Below, one piece after another: positions 45,823 through 54,351 of a stretch of 64,000 nucleotides of DNA. The translations under genes and the position numbers were made by a program. How positions within the stretch are numbered: position 1 is the stretch's first letter; each line of letters opens with the position of its first letter. The notes beneath the pieces are model-generated. The model was not told the DNA's origin, did not search any database, and was given only the letters and a program-made list of their open reading frames with translations. Source of the DNA: Robertmurraya kyonggiensis (GTDB lineage: Bacteria > Bacillota > Bacilli > Bacillales > Cytobacillaceae); the NCBI RefSeq assembly GCF_005116465.1, contig NZ_SWBM01000001.1:434001-498000 (forward strand), read 5' to 3'.

Positions 45823-46464
45823 ATGAATCCATTTCTTTCGTTTGTGTTACGAACGTTAATTGCGATTCCAACGGCGGGCATTGTATGGCTAATCAGCTTT
45901 TTTGGATACGATCAATCGATTTTGTTATCAACTACTTTTGCGGTAGCTGGAGGTTTTATTATTTATCTCATTGCTAAAACGATCATGAAGCACCGTTTTC
46001 TTAAGAGCCAAGGGCTTACTAGACGTGAATATAAATATATTGAGAAAAATTTAAATGAAGCAAAAAGAAAGATTGACCGCTTAAATAAAGCTCTTTTTTC
46101 ATTAAAACAATTGACGATGTTAAAACAAAATCTTGAGATTCTCAGAATTACGAGGAAGATCTATCGCATTACGAAAAAAGAACCGAAAAGATTTTACCTT
46201 GCTGAGAGATTTTATTTTTACCATTTAGATTCCTTTGTTGAGTTGGCGGAAAAATATTCATTTCTCTCTGCTCAACCTACGAAGAATCTTGACTTAAGAT
46301 TATCTTTACAAGAAACACGTAAAACAATAGAAGAAATGCGGAACTCATTGGAAAAGGATTTAGACCAAGTCCTTTCAAACGATATTGACCAGCTTCACCT
46401 AGAACTTGATGTGGCGAAACGAAATATCAATACAATTCAGGATGAAAGTAGGAGACTAAAATGA
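45823..46464 (+). CDS. xpaC: XpaC-like 5-bromo-4-chloroindolyl phosphate hydrolysis family protein
   Basis: A 213-residue protein with two N-terminal membrane helices (about 5-28 and 33-52), followed by a basic helical cytoplasmic domain ([20 protein letters not shown], then [13 protein letters not shown]). This is the XpaC pattern. The family name comes from an old screening phenotype; real function unknown. It overlaps the TelA gene by ATGA, the same pairing as xpaC-yaaN in B. subtilis. Confidence 0.88.
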   Translation: MNPFLSFVLRTLIAIPTAGIVWLISFFGYDQSILLSTTFAVAGGFIIYLIAKTIMKHRFLKSQGLTRREYKYIEKNLNEAKRKIDRLNKALFSLKQLTMLKQNLEILRITRKIYRITKKEPKRFYLAERFYFYHLDSFVELAEKYSFLSAQPTKNLDLRLSLQETRKTIEEMRNSLEKDLDQVLSNDIDQLHLELDVAKRNINTIQDESRRLK

Positions 46465-47633
46465 GTGGTAAAAACGATTCCCTTTACGGAAATACGAGTA
46501 ATGTCTTCGACGATTTGTTAGCTAATCCATTTGGTGAACAAAAAGATACGAATGAAGTTTTTCAAGCAACCGAGAAAAAGCCTGTTAAATTGATTGATGT
46601 TATCCCTGAAGAAAATCGTGCAAAAGCTTATCAGCTGGCAGAGCAAATTGATCCAAAAAATCATGAAGCAATGATTTCCTATGGTTCTCAGGCACAGGGA
46701 AAGCTTTTGTCATTCTCCCATACGATGCTTGAGCATGTTCAAAAGCAGGATGTTGGGGAAATTGGAGAAATCATCAGTAACTTAATGAAGAAATTGAATA
46801 GTGTAAGTCCCGATGAGTTAAAAGCAGATAAGCCTTCTTTTTTTGCGAAAATGTTTGGGCGAATTTCAGATTCGATTCAAGAGGTGTTATCGAGATATCA
46901 AAAAACCGGCGCACAAATTGATCGCATTAGTGTGCAGTTGGATCGAAGTAAAAACACGCTCTTAAGCGATATTCATTATTTGGAAAAGCTCTATGAAAAC
47001 AATAAGGATTATTTCAATGCCTTAAATGTGTATATTGCAGCTGGAGAAATTAAGCTAGAAGAGCTGTACGAAAAGACAATACCTGCCATGCGGGCAGACG
47101 CTGAAGCTACTCAGGATCAGATGAAATTCCAAGAAGTCAATGATATGATTCAATTCGCTGACCGTCTAGATAAGCGTTTGTATGATTTAAAGTTGAGTAG
47201 AGAAATTACGATTCAAAGTGCGCCGCAAATTCGTCTTATCCAAAACACGAATCAAGCTTTGGTGGAAAAAATTCAGTCATCAATCCTTACAGCGATTCCG
47301 CTATGGAAAAATCAAGTCGCCATTGCTTTGACTTTAATTAGACAAAGACATGCGATGGAGGCTCAGAAGCAAGTCTCGAAAACAACCAATGAGCTTTTAT
47401 TAAAGAATGCTGAAATGCTAAAAACGAATACGATTGAAACGGCAAAGGAAAATGAACGAGGACTTGTGGATATCGAAACGTTAAAGAAGACACAAGAAAA
47501 CTTAATTTCGACTCTTGAAGAAACAATGCGAATTCAGGAGGAAGGCAGACATAAACGTCGCCAAGCAGAATACGAATTAGCGGCGATGGAGAATAACTTA
47601 AAACAAAAGCTCCTGATGATTAAGGGAGAGTAA
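46461..47633 (+). CDS. toxic anion resistance protein (TelA/YaaN family)
   Basis: A 390-residue, mostly alpha-helical protein of the TelA family ([65 protein letters not shown]). Relatives were linked to tellurite and cell-envelope stress resistance, but the mechanism is unknown. It is coupled to xpaC. It has no signal peptide and probably works at the inner face of the membrane with its partner (inference). Confidence 0.92.
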   Translation: MSGKNDSLYGNTSNVFDDLLANPFGEQKDTNEVFQATEKKPVKLIDVIPEENRAKAYQLAEQIDPKNHEAMISYGSQAQGKLLSFSHTMLEHVQKQDVGEIGEIISNLMKKLNSVSPDELKADKPSFFAKMFGRISDSIQEVLSRYQKTGAQIDRISVQLDRSKNTLLSDIHYLEKLYENNKDYFNALNVYIAAGEIKLEELYEKTIPAMRADAEATQDQMKFQEVNDMIQFADRLDKRLYDLKLSREITIQSAPQIRLIQNTNQALVEKIQSSILTAIPLWKNQVAIALTLIRQRHAMEAQKQVSKTTNELLLKNAEMLKTNTIETAKENERGLVDIETLKKTQENLISTLEETMRIQEEGRHKRRQAEYELAAMENNLKQKLLMIKGE

Positions 47634-47654
47634 TGGGTTTTTCGTGACAGTGTG

Positions 47655-47815
47655 GGGGGATCGACTGAAGCTATGCGAGTTGGACGTCCAATCTAGTTTG
47701 ACCGACAAGTTGAGAGAGAATCCGTTCGAATTGACCGGCAAATCAAATTTGTACGCCAAGATAAGAGAGAATCCGACCGAGCTGACCGACAAGTTTAATT
47801 TGTGCAATAAGATGA
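47655..47815. repeat. tandem repeat, period 51 bp, 2-3 copies
   Basis: AGAGAGAATCCG recurs at 47713 and 47764 (51 bp apart), each followed by a unit with TTGACCGGCAAATCAAATTT or CTGACCGACAAGTTTAATTT. Because 51 is a multiple of three, an open frame of 61 codons runs through it (47644-47829), but it shows no ribosome binding site. The remainder of 47634-47935 holds no gene. It is related to the repeats at 4572-4930 and 14362-14505. Confidence 0.72.
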
Positions 47816-47898
47816 AGTGGATCTATTGAAGCCCTCTATCAAATGTGATATGCAGGACAATAGTGATAGAAAACAAGAAAAGTAGTCCAACAAATATA

Positions 47899-47931
47899 AA
47901 GAAGAAGTTGTCAAATCGACAGCTTCTTCTT
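47899..47931. terminator. bidirectional terminator between telA and hemolysin III genes
   Basis: AAGAAGAAGTTGTC and GACAGCTTCTTCTT form a 14-bp stem with one mismatch; T-runs flank it in both directions. Confidence 0.8.
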
Positions 47932-47935
47932 CTGT

Positions 47936-48586
47936 TTACAGAACATACATATAGACACAAAGAAAATGAGCTGTGCTCCCTAGCATAATAAAGATATGAA
48001 AAATCTCGTGAAATCCCATATATTCAGATTTTAAGAAGTTTGGTTTTGCTCCATAAATAATCCCGCCGATTGTATAAAAAATACCTCCAAGTACCAACAG
48101 GAATAAACCGGTTGAACTTAAAGCATCTGACAAAGGAGAGGCAGCGAAGATGACCATCCAGCCCATTACGATATAAATCATTGTAGATAACCATCTCGGA
48201 CAATTGAACCAAACCATTTTAAACAGTACGCCAGATAAGGCAAAAAAGGTAATTATCGAGAAGAGAACCCATCCAGTAACTCCATTTAAGCTGATTAAGC
48301 AAAACGGAGTGTAGGTCCCTGCGATCAGAACGAAGATCATAGAATGGTCTATTTTTCGTAGAAAGGCAATGACCTTGTCTTTAGCAATGACCATGTGGTA
48401 AGTGGCTGATGCAGAGTAGAGTAAAATCATGCTGATTCCAAAGACAATCACGGCTGCGATTGCAAGTCCTGACGAAGTGGTTAGTGCTGCTTTAATAACC
48501 ATCGCTAATAAGGCGACAAACGATAGAATGGCCCCACTAAGATGGGTTAATCCATTAATAGGTTCACGAATATACTTCAACATAAT
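47936..48586 (-). CDS. hemolysin III family protein (PAQR), second copy
   Basis: A 216-residue seven-helix protein: YIREPINGLTHLSGAILSFV, SATYHMVIAKDKVIAFLRKI then DHSMIFVLIAG, and HEIFHIFIMLGSTAHFLCVY. It resembles YplQ-type members more than the copy at 27402. The conserved His, Ser and Asp residues of the presumed metal site are present. The start ATG 48586 follows GGAG by 6 nt; the ATG at 48595 lies before the ribosome binding site. Role inferred only at family level (membrane homeostasis). Confidence 0.92.
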   Translation of the reverse strand: MMLKYIREPINGLTHLSGAILSFVALLAMVIKAALTTSSGLAIAAVIVFGISMILLYSASATYHMVIAKDKVIAFLRKIDHSMIFVLIAGTYTPFCLISLNGVTGWVLFSIITFFALSGVLFKMVWFNCPRWLSTMIYIVMGWMVIFAASPLSDALSSTGLFLLVLGGIFYTIGGIIYGAKPNFLKSEYMGFHEIFHIFIMLGSTAHFLCVYMYVL

Positions 48587-48830
48587 CATCTCCATGTTTT
48601 TATATGTAGTTATTAATACTACCTAAAATAATATAGATATTTCACGAAATAGTCAATAGATTCTTGTTTGTTATTTTCAATAGATGATTGGAGCGGAGAG
48701 TATGAACTGTTGAGGGAGTAGCAATACAAAGGAAACTTAATGGGGCGATATTCCGCGACGTACTCGAAATTCCTTGTTGAAGGCGAGTGCACGAAGTGGA
48801 AATTAACAATGACCAATATTAAATTTTTCA

Positions 48831-48847
48831 TGTTAGGTTTTATAACA
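48831..48847 (+). promoter_or_regulatory. TnrA/GlnR-type box upstream of amtB promoter
   Basis: TGTTAGGTTTTATAACA matches TGTNANAWWWTMTNACA with one mismatch, ending 28 nt upstream of the -35 box: an activation-type position. Confidence 0.72.
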
Positions 48848-48875
48848 TAAAATTCAAAAAACTCTAAAATTGTTA

Positions 48876-48903
48876 TTGACATATGGGATTTATAGAGTAA
48901 AAT
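48876..48903 (+). promoter_or_regulatory. sigmaA promoter of amtB
   Basis: Perfect TTGACA (48876-48881), a 16-nt spacer and TAAAAT (48898-48903). Confidence 0.65.
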
Positions 48904-48920
48904 TAGTATTAATTACAAGA

Positions 48921-48937
48921 TGTTATATTTCCTAACA
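48921..48937 (+). promoter_or_regulatory. second TnrA/GlnR-type box downstream of amtB promoter
   Basis: TGTTATATTTCCTAACA matches the TnrA/GlnR consensus with one mismatch and lies just downstream of the expected transcription start, a repression-type position. The interval 48587-48830 upstream of the two boxes shows no convincing gene; a minus-strand open frame of 87 codons there has no ribosome binding site or family resemblance. Confidence 0.72.
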
Positions 48938-48985
48938 TTAAGATGTAAAGAAATATAACGAATAATAGAAAGGGGAGAATGTTTA

Positions 48986-50278
48986 ATGGATGCTGTCGTT
49001 TTGATGGATAATCTGTGGGTAGCGATTGGTGCAATTTTAGTATTTTTTATGATTGGTGGATTCATACTACTCGAAGCAGGTTCCACAAGAATGAAGAACG
49101 CAGGTCATATTGCTGGAAAAACAGTTTTTACGGCGGGACTTGGTTCACTGGTTTTCTGGGCTGTCGGTTATGGTTTTACTTACGGAGATGGGAACGCATT
49201 TATCGGATTATCTAATTTCTTTTATGGAGATGCTTCTACGGTAGAAGAAGGGTTAACTCCTGCAGTAGATTTTTCGTTCCAGGTAATGTTTGCAGTTGTT
49301 TCATTGACTATTGCATTTGGTGGATTTGCTGAACGAGCAAAATTAGCTGCATATGTGATATTTGCAGTTCTTTTCACAGCTTTAGTTTACCCAGTAGTTG
49401 CACACTGGATTTGGGGTGGCGGTTGGTTAGCAGACCATGGAAAGCAAGACTTTGCTGGTTCAACGGTTGTTCACTTAACAGGTGCGATGGCAGCATTAGC
49501 TGCAACGTTGATCTTAAAACCTCGTATTGGGAAATATAATAAAGACGGTTCTTCAAACAATCTTGCAGGACACAACCAAGTATATACTGCATTAGGTGTC
49601 CTTATCCTTTGGGTAGGTTGGTTCGGATTTAACGGAGCTAGTACATTTGGAGTAGCTGATGGATTTTTAGGATTCGTTATCTTAAATACACAATTGGCAG
49701 CTGCTGCTGGTGCGGTTGCGGCGATGTTTACTTCTTGGGTTGTAACGGGTAAAGCTGATGTTCCAACTACATTAAATGGTGCCCTTGCTGGTCTTGTTGC
49801 AATTACAGCTTCTTGCGGATTCGTTGCTCCATGGGCGGCGGTTGTCATTGGTCTTGTAGGTGGAATTATGGTTGTATTCAGTATGAAATGGTTTGATAAA
49901 GCGAAAATCGATGATCTGATTTCTGCATTATCTGTTCACGGTACTGTTGGGGTTTGGGGTACACTTTCTAATGGATTGTTTGCTCTACCAGCGCTATCAA
50001 CGGATATCGATTGGGGCCAAGCTGGATTATTCTACGGCGGTGGCTTCCACCAATTAGGCGTTCAAGCATTAGGTGTTGTTGCTTCTGGTGCATATGCATT
50101 TGTTGTGGCATTCATTTTATTAAAAATCATGGATAAGGTCATGGGTGGTCTTCGTGTTACAGAAGAAGAAGAAATCATGGGTCTTGATATGAGTGAGCAT
50201 GGAAGCTATGGATATCCAGAACAATTTGAAGCTTCAACAAGTGTAAAAACTGAATCACCTTCCGTGAATTTAAGCTAA
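48986..50278 (+). CDS. amtB: ammonium transporter AmtB
   Basis: A 430-residue Amt/Mep/Rh family channel with 11 predicted helices and a cytoplasmic tail. Motifs: GGFILLEAGSTRMKNAGHIA, FGGFAERAKLAAYVIFAV, DFAGSTVVHLTGAMAALAA (pore His region) and GFNGASTFGV, plus GTVGVWGTLSNGLFALP (second pore His nearby). It takes up ammonium in nitrogen limitation. In B. subtilis it is co-transcribed with the PII gene glnK (nrgB); here no glnK follows. Transcription is probably TnrA-controlled from the boxes upstream. Confidence 0.96.
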   Translation: MDAVVLMDNLWVAIGAILVFFMIGGFILLEAGSTRMKNAGHIAGKTVFTAGLGSLVFWAVGYGFTYGDGNAFIGLSNFFYGDASTVEEGLTPAVDFSFQVMFAVVSLTIAFGGFAERAKLAAYVIFAVLFTALVYPVVAHWIWGGGWLADHGKQDFAGSTVVHLTGAMAALAATLILKPRIGKYNKDGSSNNLAGHNQVYTALGVLILWVGWFGFNGASTFGVADGFLGFVILNTQLAAAAGAVAAMFTSWVVTGKADVPTTLNGALAGLVAITASCGFVAPWAAVVIGLVGGIMVVFSMKWFDKAKIDDLISALSVHGTVGVWGTLSNGLFALPALSTDIDWGQAGLFYGGGFHQLGVQALGVVASGAYAFVVAFILLKIMDKVMGGLRVTEEEEIMGLDMSEHGSYGYPEQFEASTSVKTESPSVNLS

Positions 50279-50317
50279 ATTCTTTATAGGAAAATGGTAA
50301 AATAAACGAGAAAGAAG

Positions 50318-50343
50318 GCCTCTTTTAAGAGGCTTTCCTCTAT
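50318..50343 (+). terminator. terminator of amtB
   Basis: GCCTCTT and AAGAGGC form a hairpin with a 2-nt centre, followed by TTTCCTC. The short loop makes it a moderate candidate. Confidence 0.65.
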
Positions 50344-50388
50344 TTCAATGGGCTTTTTCCCACTTAGGATGTAAAGGGTGTGGGTATC

Positions 50389-51366
50389 GTGTCAATACAT
50401 GCAAAAAACTCATATGCAAGTTTAAAAGAATGGAAGGATGAAAATATATCTTTCCATTATTCAGATCCGGCTCAGCTAAATGAGTTCCATGATCAAACGA
50501 TGAAAAAAGTGTTCGAATTGGCGCTTGAACAAGTTGAGACACAACCACCATGCGAGTTTTCATGGTTTATTACAGGTAGTGGTGGAAGATTTGAACAAGG
50601 ACCCATTAGTGACCAAGACCATGGGTTGATTTATGAAGTCTCGAATGAAGCATATGACGAATATTTTATAAGACTTGGGAAGGAACTCGCATACGGTTTA
50701 AATGAAGTCGGTTACCCGTATTGTCAAGGAAACGTAATGAGTTCTAATCCGTTATGGTGCAAATCATTGGATAGTTGGAAGCAGCAACTGCTTGCCTGGA
50801 TGGAAGAGGCATCATGGGAAACGGTTCGGAATCTGCAAATTTTTTACGATGCGCGTAATTTGCAAGGAAATAAATCCTTTGTTCACGAGCTAAAGGATGT
50901 GATTTATCTTTTTCAAAAGGAGCATACCTCCCTTTTAAAACGGTTCAAGGAAAATGTCATGCATGTTAAAAGTGCAGTTGGCCCACTTGGACAATTTATT
51001 GTTGAAGAACACGGTCCCAACGAAGGGGCAATTAACTTGAAGTATACAGCCTTTTTGCCTTATGTGAATGCCGTTCGTTTACTTGCGATCAAAGAGGGAA
51101 TTTATGAAACATCAACACTTGACCGAATTGATCAATTAATACGTATAAATGGATATGGAGCAGGCTTGAGGGAAAGTAAGAAACATTTTCTAGACCTGTT
51201 GAAATATCGAACCTCGCTTTATCAATCTAAGACGTATGATGATACCCATTTTTTAAAAGTTAAGAAGCTTAGTAGGGTGGAGAAAAAGGAAATAAAACAG
51301 ATTTTAAAGGATGGGAAAAGACTTCATCATTATGTCTCAGATCTTATTTTGCATGAATGGAGGTGA
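50389..51366 (+). CDS. DUF294 nucleotidyltransferase-like protein (GlnD-related)
   Basis: A 325-residue protein with a Pol-beta-type nucleotidyltransferase signature (WFITGSGGRFEQGPISDQDH, the GSGGR...DxDxx pattern of GlnD and DUF294 proteins) and a DUF294_C helical domain (GAINLKYTAFLPYVNAVRLL, then AIKEGIYETSTLDRI). It lacks the CBS and cNMP domains found in longer homologues and the ACT domains of GlnD. Nucleotidylation of a partner protein is plausible, but none is known. It shares an operon with the exonuclease gene 6 nt downstream and sits behind amtB. GTG 50389 is chosen for its 10-nt distance to AAAGGG. Confidence 0.8.
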   Translation: MSIHAKNSYASLKEWKDENISFHYSDPAQLNEFHDQTMKKVFELALEQVETQPPCEFSWFITGSGGRFEQGPISDQDHGLIYEVSNEAYDEYFIRLGKELAYGLNEVGYPYCQGNVMSSNPLWCKSLDSWKQQLLAWMEEASWETVRNLQIFYDARNLQGNKSFVHELKDVIYLFQKEHTSLLKRFKENVMHVKSAVGPLGQFIVEEHGPNEGAINLKYTAFLPYVNAVRLLAIKEGIYETSTLDRIDQLIRINGYGAGLRESKKHFLDLLKYRTSLYQSKTYDDTHFLKVKKLSRVEKKEIKQILKDGKRLHHYVSDLILHEWR

Positions 51367-51372
51367 TGAGCA

Positions 51373-52095
51373 GTGGCTTTAGATTCTTTTCGGCAACTAA
51401 TGAGAGGGATCCAAGGGAGATTTACTTTAACGGAAGGTGCTAATTTACAAAACTCGCAGCAAATTGCCTTTTTGCGTCAAATGCAGAAGGAGTTAAAGCA
51501 GGAAAACTCTTTGAATGTGCCCTTAGAAAAAATGAGTGCTGTCGTTTTCGATATTGAAACAACTGGATTTTATCCTGAACATGGAGATGAAATTATTTCG
51601 ATAGGAGCTGTAAAAGTAAGAAATGGCGAAATGGTAGAAGATGAAGTATTTTATTCACTTGTTCAATATACACAAGAACTGCCTGAAGAAATTGCGAGTC
51701 TAACGGGCATTACTTCGACTGATTTAAAAAATGCTGAGCCATTATCTGAAATACTGCTTCGTTTTTTTGATTTTGTTAAAAATGATACTTTAGTGGCTCA
51801 TCACGCCATCCATGAAAAGAACTTTTTGCAGAATGCTAGCTGGAAGCTTTTTCGGACCCCCTTTAAGCATCGAATCGTAGATACATCGTTTCTTTATCGG
51901 ATTGCAGATCCTGACCTAGGATTAACGAGATTAGAAGATTTATGTATTCACAATGACATCGAAGTTATAGAGCGTCATCATGCGCTTGGAGATGCTAAGC
52001 TAGCTGCAAAATTGTGGTGTGCGTATATAGAGAAAACGAAGCAATTAGGCTGTCGTACGTTGAGCGATGTGTACGAGCGGCTAGCAAGAAAATAA
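51373..52095 (+). CDS. 3'-5' exonuclease, DNA polymerase III epsilon-like (DnaQ/RNase T family)
   Basis: A 240-residue DEDDh exonuclease. Exo I is VVFDIETTGFYPEHGDEIIS (Asp/Glu pair), Exo II lies in NDTLVAHHAIHEKNFL, and Exo III is HHALGDAKLAAKLW (His and Asp). The N-terminal 50 residues are a non-catalytic helical extension. It starts at GTG 51373 behind GGAGGTGATG, immediately after the DUF294 gene. The pairing of a DUF294 protein with a DnaQ-like nuclease recurs in many bacteria; substrate unknown. Confidence 0.88.
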   Translation: MALDSFRQLMRGIQGRFTLTEGANLQNSQQIAFLRQMQKELKQENSLNVPLEKMSAVVFDIETTGFYPEHGDEIISIGAVKVRNGEMVEDEVFYSLVQYTQELPEEIASLTGITSTDLKNAEPLSEILLRFFDFVKNDTLVAHHAIHEKNFLQNASWKLFRTPFKHRIVDTSFLYRIADPDLGLTRLEDLCIHNDIEVIERHHALGDAKLAAKLWCAYIEKTKQLGCRTLSDVYERLARK

Positions 52096-52131
52096 AAGGT
52101 CGATTCGTAACGATAAACGAATTGACCTTTT
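52094..52131. terminator. bidirectional terminator between the exonuclease and yqhV genes
   Basis: AAAAGGTCGATTCGT and ACGAATTGACCTTTT pair with one mismatch. Confidence 0.85.
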
Positions 52132-52137
52132 GCTTAA

Positions 52138-52413
52138 TTATGAACTTTTAACTCCATAAAGAATAAGTCCGACCCCACAAAAAATCCACAGCATTTTTGC
52201 AAAGGAGACTTTCTCCGCGATTCCAATTAATCCAATGGTCGTTGTTACGATTAATACAATCGGTCCGATTAACGCAAGGGAACTATTAATGATTAGGGCC
52301 TTCTCAACGTTATTAACCTTTAGAAAAAGAAGTGCTGCCATTATTTCAATACTGCCTGATAACATTCGGAGAAGAGCCATCCCTATAATTGCTTTTTCTA
52401 AAAACTGAAACAT
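52138..52413 (-). CDS. yqhV: YqhV family membrane protein (DUF2619)
   Basis: A 91-residue protein with three hydrophobic helices and the YqhV pattern: MALLRMLSGSIEIMAALLFL, NNVEKALIINSSLALIGPIV and AKMLWIFCGVGLILYGV. In B. subtilis yqhV lies upstream of the spoIIIA genes; here it is elsewhere. Function unknown. GGGAGG lies 5 nt before ATG 52413; a 47-codon N-terminal extension of the frame has no site and no similarity and is rejected. Confidence 0.85.
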   Translation of the reverse strand: MFQFLEKAIIGMALLRMLSGSIEIMAALLFLKVNNVEKALIINSSLALIGPIVLIVTTTIGLIGIAEKVSFAKMLWIFCGVGLILYGVKSS

Positions 52414-52591
52414 AATGACCTCCCTCGGTATTTTTTCCATTCTAATTGTATGCATAAGAACAGAAGAGAAGGACAAGTTCGTGAAATTATTTTTCATGGT
52501 GGAGCAGTGGGTTTTTCCATTGATGCCTACAAACCCTTTTAAATAGGGGCGCATAAACTATAGCAAAAGAAGTATAGGAGTGCTGCCCAAG

Positions 52592-53317
52592 ATGATTATA
52601 ATGATGGGTACTTTGCTTTCAGACCCACCAGCATCAACACTTTCTGATATAGAGAAGAAGATATATGAGGAGCTACAAAAAAGTGAGTTGCCTCATTATT
52701 ATTCGTCACGGAAACAGTTGAATTTTGAATTATTGTTGCGAAAAAATATTATAGATGCTGCAAGACGACTTGCGAGAGTACCAGTTGAGTTTAATATATT
52801 TGAAGAGTCTAGATTCAATCCACGTTTTTGGACAAAGACGATTCATGGCTACCGCCTTAATCCAAATGTTCTTCCTTCAGAAGCAATTGAAGATATATAT
52901 GCAAATGGCCATGAATATGCTTTTGAATGCTCCACGGCCATTGTGATTATTTATTACTATGCTGTATTGAGATCGATAAACCGCAATCTATTTAATCGAT
53001 TATTTCAAAATTTGTTAGTTTGGGACTGGAGCTATGATGAGGATTTGCGCATTATAACGAAAGCTGGGACGGAATTTATTCCGGGTGATGTCCTTTATTT
53101 TCATAATCCTGATCATCAGGAGCCACAATGGATTGGAGAGAATACCGTCTATTTGGGAGATAATCTGTATTTCGGGCATGGTACGGGGATCAGGACGAAG
53201 GAAGATATGATTAGAGCCCTAAATACATTACGAAAACCTTTCGCTACAAGATCTGCTTATCTTTTATCACAGTATAGTCGTCTGGATTTCAATTATCTTT
53301 CTCAATTTGCGATTTGA
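52592..53317 (+). CDS. tgl: protein-glutamine gamma-glutamyltransferase (spore coat transglutaminase)
   Basis: A 241-residue Tgl, the sporulation enzyme that cross-links coat proteins such as GerQ through Gln-Lys bonds. The catalytic Cys lies in YAFECSTAIVIIYYYAVL (about C113, preceded by Glu as in B. subtilis). WDWSYDEDLRI, PGDVLYFHNPDH, WIGENTVYLGDNLYFGHGTG and SAYLLSQYSRLD match the family. The end is intact and length is normal. ATG 52592 is used, because GGAG lies 11 nt before it and B. subtilis Tgl begins with the same MII; a GTG at 52580 overlaps that site. Confidence 0.93.
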   Translation: MIIMMGTLLSDPPASTLSDIEKKIYEELQKSELPHYYSSRKQLNFELLLRKNIIDAARRLARVPVEFNIFEESRFNPRFWTKTIHGYRLNPNVLPSEAIEDIYANGHEYAFECSTAIVIIYYYAVLRSINRNLFNRLFQNLLVWDWSYDEDLRIITKAGTEFIPGDVLYFHNPDHQEPQWIGENTVYLGDNLYFGHGTGIRTKEDMIRALNTLRKPFATRSAYLLSQYSRLDFNYLSQFAI

Positions 53318-53413
53318 ATTTTCTTTTCTAAAACTGGACATAAACCCAAAAATTTTCGGGAGATATGCATATTCTAGGATTGGGAACACATTTTTAGATG
53401 AGGAGGAGAATAG

Positions 53414-53629
53414 ATGCATCAAGTACCTAATTATATATATAATGCGCCACAATATGATGTAAGACTTGGAAGAAGGCCATTTGGAAGGCCGTTCGGGCGT
53501 CCTTTTGGATTTGGATTCGGAGGATTCGGCTTCCCATTAGGATTTATCGGTGGTTTAGCTGCAGGATCTCTTATTCGCCCACCGTTTTATCCACCTTACC
53601 CACCATATTGGGGAGGATGGTGGTATTAA
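53414..53629 (+). CDS. small Gly/Pro/Phe-rich protein, possible spore coat or cortex component
   Basis: A 71-residue protein. The middle consists of repeats (RRPFGRPFGRPFGFGFGGFG) and the end of Pro/Tyr/Trp-rich segments (PPFYPPYPPYWGGWWY). No family recognised; composition resembles small Bacillus spore coat proteins. A GGAGG site lies 11 nt before the ATG. CATATTCTA (53368-53376) looks like a sigmaK/E -10 box at a suitable distance, but I see no matching -35. Neighbours (tgl, YjcZ proteins) support a sporulation role (inference). Confidence 0.7.
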   Translation: MHQVPNYIYNAPQYDVRLGRRPFGRPFGRPFGFGFGGFGFPLGFIGGLAAGSLIRPPFYPPYPPYWGGWWY

Positions 53630-53645
53630 CCACCTAGTTCTTAGT

Positions 53646-53681
53646 TCTGATACTAGCCTATCAAAGGCTGTATCAGACTTT
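53646..53681 (+). terminator. terminator after the 71-codon gene
   Basis: TCTGATAC...AGCCT pairs with AGGCT...GTATCAGA, followed by CTTT. Confidence 0.75.
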
Positions 53682-53696
53682 ACATAAATCGATTGG

Positions 53697-53730
53697 AAAT
53701 CACAGGCTGAGTATTGTCTGTGATTTTTTT
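53697..53730 (+). terminator. second hairpin with T-run
   Basis: AAATCACAG and CTGTGATTT followed by a long T-run. From here to 53880 I see no gene. Confidence 0.75.
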
Positions 53731-53896
53731 CTAATATTTAATGAGGAATGGATTTTCCTTCTTGTTTTGTTCAAATACATACTTCCCCTCCACTTTTGAC
53801 TCACGGACAACCACCTAAAAATGTGCATTTGTCTATTCCCACATTTAATCCATGATGAATAGGATATATAGACTTATGATAAGGAGGTCTAAAAAT

Positions 53897-54001
53897 ATGT
53901 CAGAAGAATACGGCTATGGCGGCGGATTTGCCCTATTAGTAGTACTGTTTATTTTATTGATTATTATCGGTGCTTCTTGGGGTTACGGCGGCTTTTACTA
54001 A
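53897..54001 (+). CDS. YjcZ family sporulation mini-protein
   Basis: A 34-residue protein: [20 protein letters not shown] followed by LIIIGASWGYGGFY. It has a Gly/Tyr-rich start, one hydrophobic helix and a short Gly-rich tail, the pattern of YjcZ-type proteins (which have SPOG-like features and are made in sporulating cells). AAGGAGG lies 9 nt before the ATG. A very similar gene follows 24 nt downstream, so this is a tandem duplication. Confidence 0.88.
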   Translation: MSEEYGYGGGFALLVVLFILLIIIGASWGYGGFY

Positions 54002-54025
54002 GGATTTGTCGGTAAAGGAGGAGAC

Positions 54026-54160
54026 ATGATGTACGGATTTGGTTACGGTGGCTATGGCTACGGTGGTGGCTATGGAGGCGGTTACGGCGGCGGATTTGCT
54101 CTAATCGTAGTTCTATTCATTCTCTTGATTATTGTTGGAGCAGCTTGCTTTAAATGGTAA
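54026..54160 (+). CDS. YjcZ family sporulation mini-protein, second copy
   Basis: A 44-residue protein with a longer Gly/Tyr-rich N-terminus ([20 protein letters not shown]) and a hydrophobic helix [20 protein letters not shown] ending in FKW. The helix is almost identical to that of the upstream copy ([19 protein letters not shown]). AAAGGAGGAG precedes two adjacent ATG codons (54026 and 54029). Probably membrane-associated in forespore or mother cell; precise role unknown. Confidence 0.88.
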   Translation: MMYGFGYGGYGYGGGYGGGYGGGFALIVVLFILLIIVGAACFKW

Positions 54161-54174
54161 AAGATAATGAAGGG

Positions 54175-54200
54175 AGGCTGGGGAAACCTAGCCTTCTTTT
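54175..54200 (+). terminator. terminator after the YjcZ pair
   Basis: AGGCTGGG and CCTAGCCT (one wobble) followed by TCTTTT. Confidence 0.8.
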
Positions 54201-54351
54201 ATTGTGTGCGTGCAAAATCGATTGATCTTTGGACTATATAAAAGGTGGGAAATTTGCTATAATATATCGTTGCAGGTATTTTTTAAATTAGTGTAGATGG
54301 ATTTTTAAATAATGATATGAATTTGATTTGATGGAAAGGATACAAACATTT

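Noticed and set aside
47644-47829. Plus-strand 61-codon open frame with repeated LTDK...RENP peptide units
   Set aside because: The 51-bp repeat period keeps the frame open by chance; there is no ribosome binding site, and the related arrays at the other two loci do not preserve a frame.
48619-48882. Minus-strand open frame of 87 codons upstream of amtB
   Set aside because: No ribosome binding site or family resemblance; it runs over the first TnrA box and into the amtB promoter.
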